A stretch of 64,000 nt of DNA from Sulfitobacter pontiacus. Its GTDB lineage: Bacteria > Pseudomonadota > Alphaproteobacteria > Rhodobacterales > Rhodobacteraceae. The stretch's first letter is position 1; each line of letters begins with the position of its first letter. Both the position numbers and the translations under genes were made by a program. Positions 60,385 through 64,000 of this stretch are shown in pieces. A model generated the notes under the pieces. It was not told the origin of the DNA. It did not search any database and saw nothing but the letters and a program-made list of their open reading frames with translations. The DNA lies in assembly GCF_040790665.1 (NCBI RefSeq), contig NZ_CP160849.1:1947501-2011500 (forward strand). Reading direction: 5' to 3'.

Positions 60385-61416
60385 TTAGGCGAGTTCCTCG
60401 CGCGTTGGAATAAAGGTTTGACCGGTCTTCAGCATGGAATGCATGATGACGGCGAGTTTGCGAGCAACGGCGACCGCCGCCCGCTTGAAGCCAAGGCGTT
60501 CGCGCAATTGAAGCCCCCAGGTTTTTAGATCACTGACCGTTTCGGCTCGTGTCCTCGTAAGCAACGAGGTCGCAGCCTCGTAGAGGAGCCCACGCAATCG
60601 TTGATCCCCCCTTCGAGAGATGTGGCCGTTAAAATCCATCTCTCCCGATTGGTATCGGCGTGTAGTGAGGCCAAGCCATGCGCCGACAGATCGGGACTTC
60701 GGAAAGTTCTTCGGGTCTTCGATAGCGGCCACATAGGAAACTGCTGTGATCGCCCCAACGCCTGGTATCGTCATGAGCAAACGCGTGCTTTGGCACTGTC
60801 GCGCCGCCAACAAGAGCTGGCGGCTGAGCGTAGACGCCCGCTCCCTGACAGCTTGCCAAGCTTCAAGCAGCGGATAGATGATCCCTTTCAACTCGACGTG
60901 TCCGTCCAGTAGATCGTTAACCTTTTCTATGAACACCCGGCCTTTGCTCTTGGGCACGACAAGACCGAAAGTCTTCATCAAACCACGGATCTGATTGGTC
61001 AATTGTGTCGTGATGGCCAAGAGTTGGGTGCGGGCTGCAACCAATGACCGGATCAGCATCGCTTCGAACGACTTGACCCTGACAGCCTTATAGAAGCCGG
61101 TTTCGGCAAGTTTGGCCAATCCCTCAGCATCGTTTGCATCGGTCTTGTTCAGCGTCTCACCCAGAATTTTCTGAGCATGCCGCGCCTCAATGCAGATCGC
61201 CCGGAGTCCTTCCCCCGTTAAGGCATGAAAGAACCAAGTGGCGAGTGGGCCAGTTTCGAAAACGACGCTCAGGGGGTCGTCCGCATGCTTCCGAACCGCC
61301 TGCGCAATAATTCCCGGGTCGGAGGGACATTTCCCGCGCCATATTCTTTTGCCGTCTTCTCGGATTGAGATCGCGGTATCCTTCAACGAAACGTCAAGCC
61401 CTATGTACTGGCCCAT
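60385..61416 (-). CDS. IS110-family transposase (DEDD recombinase)
   Basis: A 343-residue recombinase. The RuvC-like domain starts MGQYIGLDVSLKDTAISI (Asp8), has VVFETGPLATWF and KTDANDAEGLA. The C-terminal Transposase_20 domain has IPGVGAITAVSYVAAIEDPKNF and GHISRRGDQRLR, the latter with the likely catalytic serine. ATG 61416 fits family N-termini; the open frame to 61932 runs antisense into the interrupted gene and is not coding. The gene looks intact, so the element may be active. Confidence 0.92.
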   Translation of the reverse strand: MGQYIGLDVSLKDTAISIREDGKRIWRGKCPSDPGIIAQAVRKHADDPLSVVFETGPLATWFFHALTGEGLRAICIEARHAQKILGETLNKTDANDAEGLAKLAETGFYKAVRVKSFEAMLIRSLVAARTQLLAITTQLTNQIRGLMKTFGLVVPKSKGRVFIEKVNDLLDGHVELKGIIYPLLEAWQAVRERASTLSRQLLLAARQCQSTRLLMTIPGVGAITAVSYVAAIEDPKNFPKSRSVGAWLGLTTRRYQSGEMDFNGHISRRGDQRLRGLLYEAATSLLTRTRAETVSDLKTWGLQLRERLGFKRAAVAVARKLAVIMHSMLKTGQTFIPTREELA

Positions 61417-61542
61417 GCTCAATCTCCATCTGTTGCTTCGAACAAGACCCTTTCGGATCACGCTCTGGATCATACCGGAGAAAAAACATTTCGATGCCAT
61501 GACGAAACGCGGAGTGACAGAGCGATTACCCCATGTTTTGTA

Positions 61543-63282
61543 AGCGGGGCCGCTTTCGCGCAACAGGCCGCCGATAGTGTCGCGCCCGAAGGTGCCAGCC
61601 AAGGCAGCTTTACCGGCATGTCGCCGCGGATCACCGCCGCCTTCGAGGCTAAGGATGCTGGCAAACCCGTCATCGCCCAGAACTGGATGGTCGCCGCCGC
61701 CAACCCTCATGCGGTTCAGGCGGGGGCGGATGTGCTGGCACGGGGGGGCACCGCTGCCGATGCGCTGGTCGCCGTCCAAGCGATGCTGGGGCTGGTGGAG
61801 CCGCAAAGCTCTGGCCTGGGCGGCGGGGCGTTTCTGGTCTGGTATGACGCCGCATCGGGCAGGCTGACCACGCTGGACGGGCGCGAAACCGCGCCGCTGG
61901 CGGTCACGCCGCAATTGTTTCAGGACGACCAAGGTGTGCCGCTAGGGTTCTTTGACGCCGTCGTTGGCGGGCGGTCGGTCGGTACGCCGGGCACCCCTGC
62001 ATTGATGGCCGCAGCGCATGAGAAATGGGGCAACCAGCCCTGGGCCGAGCTGCTGGCCCCCTCTGTCGCCTTGGCCGAGAAGGGCTTTGCCGTGTCCCCA
62101 CGTCTTGCGGGGCTGGTGGCTGATGACGCCGAACGGCTGGCAACGTCGGAAACGACAGCATCCTATTTCATGCCGAACGGCACGCCGGTTCAGGCGGGCG
62201 ATACGCTCAAGAATCCCGATTATGCCCGCACGGTCGCGGCGATGGCTGAACGCGGGGTGGAGGCTTTCTATACCGGCGACATTGCGCGCGACATCGTGGG
62301 GGCTGTCCAAGGGGCTAACAACCCCGGTGTGCTGTCAGAGGTCGATCTGTCGATCTATCGGGTCAAGGAACGCGACGCCCTTTGCGCGCCCTATCACGGG
62401 CATGAGGTCTGCGGCATGGGGCCGCCGTCCTCTGGCGCGCTGGCCGTTGGGCAAATACTGGGGCTGCTGGAAAACGCGGACCTGAGCGCCGGACCGGCGG
62501 ACGCAGATGTGCTGCGGCTGATCGGCGATGCCTCGCGGCTCGCCTTTGCGGATCGGGGGCGCTATGTGGCCGATACCGATTATGTGCCCGTGCCGGTGAC
62601 CGGTATGCTCGACCCATCCTATCTGGCGGAACGCGCCAAGCTGTTGCAGGGCGACGATGCGCTGCCGGAAGTCACCGCGGGCGCGCCCGCTTTCGACCAT
62701 GCCCTAAACTTTGCCGATGATATCTCTATCGAGCTGCCATCGACCTCGCATGTGTCGATCGTGGACAGCATGGGCAATGTCGCGAGCATGACCACCACCA
62801 TCGAAAACGGCTTTGGGAGCCGACTGATGGTGCGCGGGTTTTTGTTGAACAACGAGCTGACGGATTTCTCTTTCCGGTCGCATACCGATGGCGTGCCGAT
62901 TGCCAATCGGGTCGAGCTGGGAAAACGCCCGCGCTCGTCGATGGCACCGACGATTGTGATGAAGGATGGCGCGCCGGTTCTGGCCGTGGGCAGCCCCGGT
63001 GGCAGCCGCATCATCGGCTATGTCGCGGGCGCGATCATTGCGCATCTGGATTGGGGGATGGATGTGCAACAGGCCGCCGCACTGCCCCATGCGATCAACC
63101 GGTTCGGCCCCTACGACCTTGAGGAAGGCACCGACGCCGCCGCGATGGCCGATGCGCTGATGGGGCTTGGCTATGAGGTGAACACCCGCGCGCTGACCTC
63201 GGGGTTGCATATGATTTCGATTGGCGATGACCTGCGCGGCGGGGCTGACCCGCGCCGCGAAGGCATTGCCCTTGGCGAGTGA
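61543..63282 (+). pseudogene. ggt: Gamma-glutamyltranspeptidase body, separated from its start by IS110
   Basis: About 579 codons of a gamma-glutamyl hydrolase/transferase of glutathione metabolism. The sequence begins at the signal-peptide end (SGAAFAQQAADS). The self-processing site with the N-terminal Thr of the small subunit is in PSTSHVSIVDSMGNVASMTTTIENGFG; the rest is complete through GSPGGSRIIGYVAGAIIAHLDWGMD. The IS removed the promoter side, the ribosome site and most of the signal peptide. ATG 61618 could start a cytoplasmic form if a promoter reads in; export seems lost. Confidence 0.85.
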
Positions 63283-63312
63283 TCGCCCATTCTGAACCAA
63301 AGGAAAGACCAT

Positions 63313-64000
63313 ATGGCACAGGCCACCGACATGCCCCGCAACGAGACCGGGATCGACACCGCTTTGGGTATCCTCAAGCAGCAATTCGGCGAACGCTTCC
63401 AGACGGGCGAAGCGATCCGCGAACAGCACGGGCATACGACGACCTGGATCAGAAATCAGGCCCCCGATGCCGTGATCTTTGCCCGTTCGACCGACGATGT
63501 CGCGGCTGTGGTCAAGGTCTGCGCCGCGCATAAGGTGCCGGTCATCGCCTTCGGCACCGGCACCTCGCTTGAAGGGCATGTGAATGCGCCCGCGGGGGGC
63601 GTGTCGATTGACGTCACGCAGATGGACGCGGTGGTCGAGGTCAACGCCGGCGATCTGGATTGCCGCGTGCAACCCGGCGTCACCCGCGAGGCGCTGAACA
63701 CCCATTTGCGGGATCAGGGCCTGTTCTTTCCCATTGATCCCGGGGCCAATGCCTCGCTTGGCGGGATGACGGCGACGCGGGCCTCGGGCACCAACGCGGT
63801 ACGCTATGGCACGATGAAGGACAACGTGCTGGCGGTCGAGGCGGTGATGGCCGATGGCACGGTGATCCGCACCGGGGCACGGGCCCGCAAATCATCTGCG
63901 GGTTACGATCTGACGCGTCTGATGGTGGGCTCTGAAGGGACATTGGGCGTGATCACCGAAATCACGTTGAAGCTACAAGGCATCCCCGAGGCGATCAGCT
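63313..64000 (+). CDS. GlcD-like FAD-linked 2-hydroxyacid (D-lactate) dehydrogenase, 5' part
   Basis: The first 229 residues of an FAD-binding PCMH-type oxidoreductase. The FAD-binding segments are [24 protein letters not shown] and [36 protein letters not shown], then [28 protein letters not shown]. This is the pattern of D-lactate dehydrogenase (cytochrome) and GlcD. AAAGGAAAG precedes the ATG. It follows ggt by 30 bases. The 3' end is outside the window. Confidence 0.88.
   Translation, partial: MAQATDMPRNETGIDTALGILKQQFGERFQTGEAIREQHGHTTTWIRNQAPDAVIFARSTDDVAAVVKVCAAHKVPVIAFGTGTSLEGHVNAPAGGVSIDVTQMDAVVEVNAGDLDCRVQPGVTREALNTHLRDQGLFFPIDPGANASLGGMTATRASGTNAVRYGTMKDNVLAVEAVMADGTVIRTGARARKSSAGYDLTRLMVGSEGTLGVITEITLKLQGIPEAIS

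Larger units (their letters stand above)
60059..61540 (-). mobile_element. IS110-family insertion sequence (about 1,482 bp)
   Basis: The bounds come from the interrupted reading frame: CTA at 60056-60058 and (G)TA AGC at 61540-61545, sharing TA as a possible core dinucleotide. The transposase is on the minus strand with 124 bp of non-coding DNA upstream and 326 bp downstream. The lack of long terminal inverted repeats agrees with IS110 biology. The long 3' non-coding part is like the IS1111 group. Confidence 0.82.

Noticed and set aside
61417-61932. N-terminal extension of the IS110 transposase frame
   Set aside because: It crosses the IS boundary into the antisense of ggt. The family N-terminus (MGQYIGLDVS) is at 61416.
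1-64000. CRISPR arrays, rRNA genes, plasmid or chromosomal origins
   Set aside because: No regularly spaced direct repeats, rRNA segments or DnaA-box clusters were seen.

Overview
The window looks like a chromosomal segment of a marine alphaproteobacterium of the Rhodobacteraceae (Roseobacter group). The clues are high G+C, an ectoine-breakdown cluster of the roseobacter type, an HWE histidine kinase, and EcfG-like general-stress promoters. The genus (Sulfitobacter-like) is a guess. About 25 kb is host DNA. The middle 39,014 bp (18727-57740) is one complete Mu-like transposable prophage.

Left host arm (1-18726). It starts with ectoine catabolism: doeB and doeA on the minus strand, with a divergent AsnC/Lrp regulator. 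A PACE-type efflux protein follows, then a signalling cluster: a double-domain KaiC-like ATPase, a PAS/HWE kinase with a degenerate receiver domain, and a single-domain response regulator. Next are an MscS-type channel and two divergent stress loci: a DUF892 ferritin-like protein, and an operon of a 22-residue membrane peptide, an alanine-rich protein, a holin-like protein and a DUF3618 protein. A PaoABC-type molybdenum hydroxylase, a LysR regulator, an unusual SDR with a small membrane partner, and tRNA-Gln(TTG) complete this arm.

Prophage (18727-57740). It has Mu-like ends (TGTAG...CTACA, 26 of 30 bases matching as an inverted repeat) and a 5-bp target duplication, CGACG. It sits inside a zinc-free quinone oxidoreductase gene; removing the element and one CGACG copy restores a 329-codon frame. 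Four leftward cargo genes lie between the left end and the repressor: TcmP, a DUF5131 (Gp37/Gp68) protein, a zinc-ribbon protein and a YbjQ-like protein. Early genes run rightward: a ParB-like protein, the DDE transposase MuA, MuB, DUF3164, a DnaA domain IV protein, Gp16 and a Mor-like activator. Late genes follow: amidase, holin, Mu-type terminase, portal and head proteins, and a siphovirus-type tail with a -1 frameshift site (GGGAAAC) in the tail chaperone pair. No essential gene looks broken, so the phage may be active.

Right host arm (57741-64000). This holds the N-terminal half of the split oxidoreductase, an SH3-domain exported protein, a D-2-hydroxyacid dehydrogenase, a gamma-glutamyltranspeptidase gene broken in its signal peptide by a 1.48-kb IS110-family element with a possible bridge-RNA region, and the start of a GlcD-like FAD-linked dehydrogenase.

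All of this comes from reading the sequence. No database search or folding program was run, and family names rest on motif recognition.
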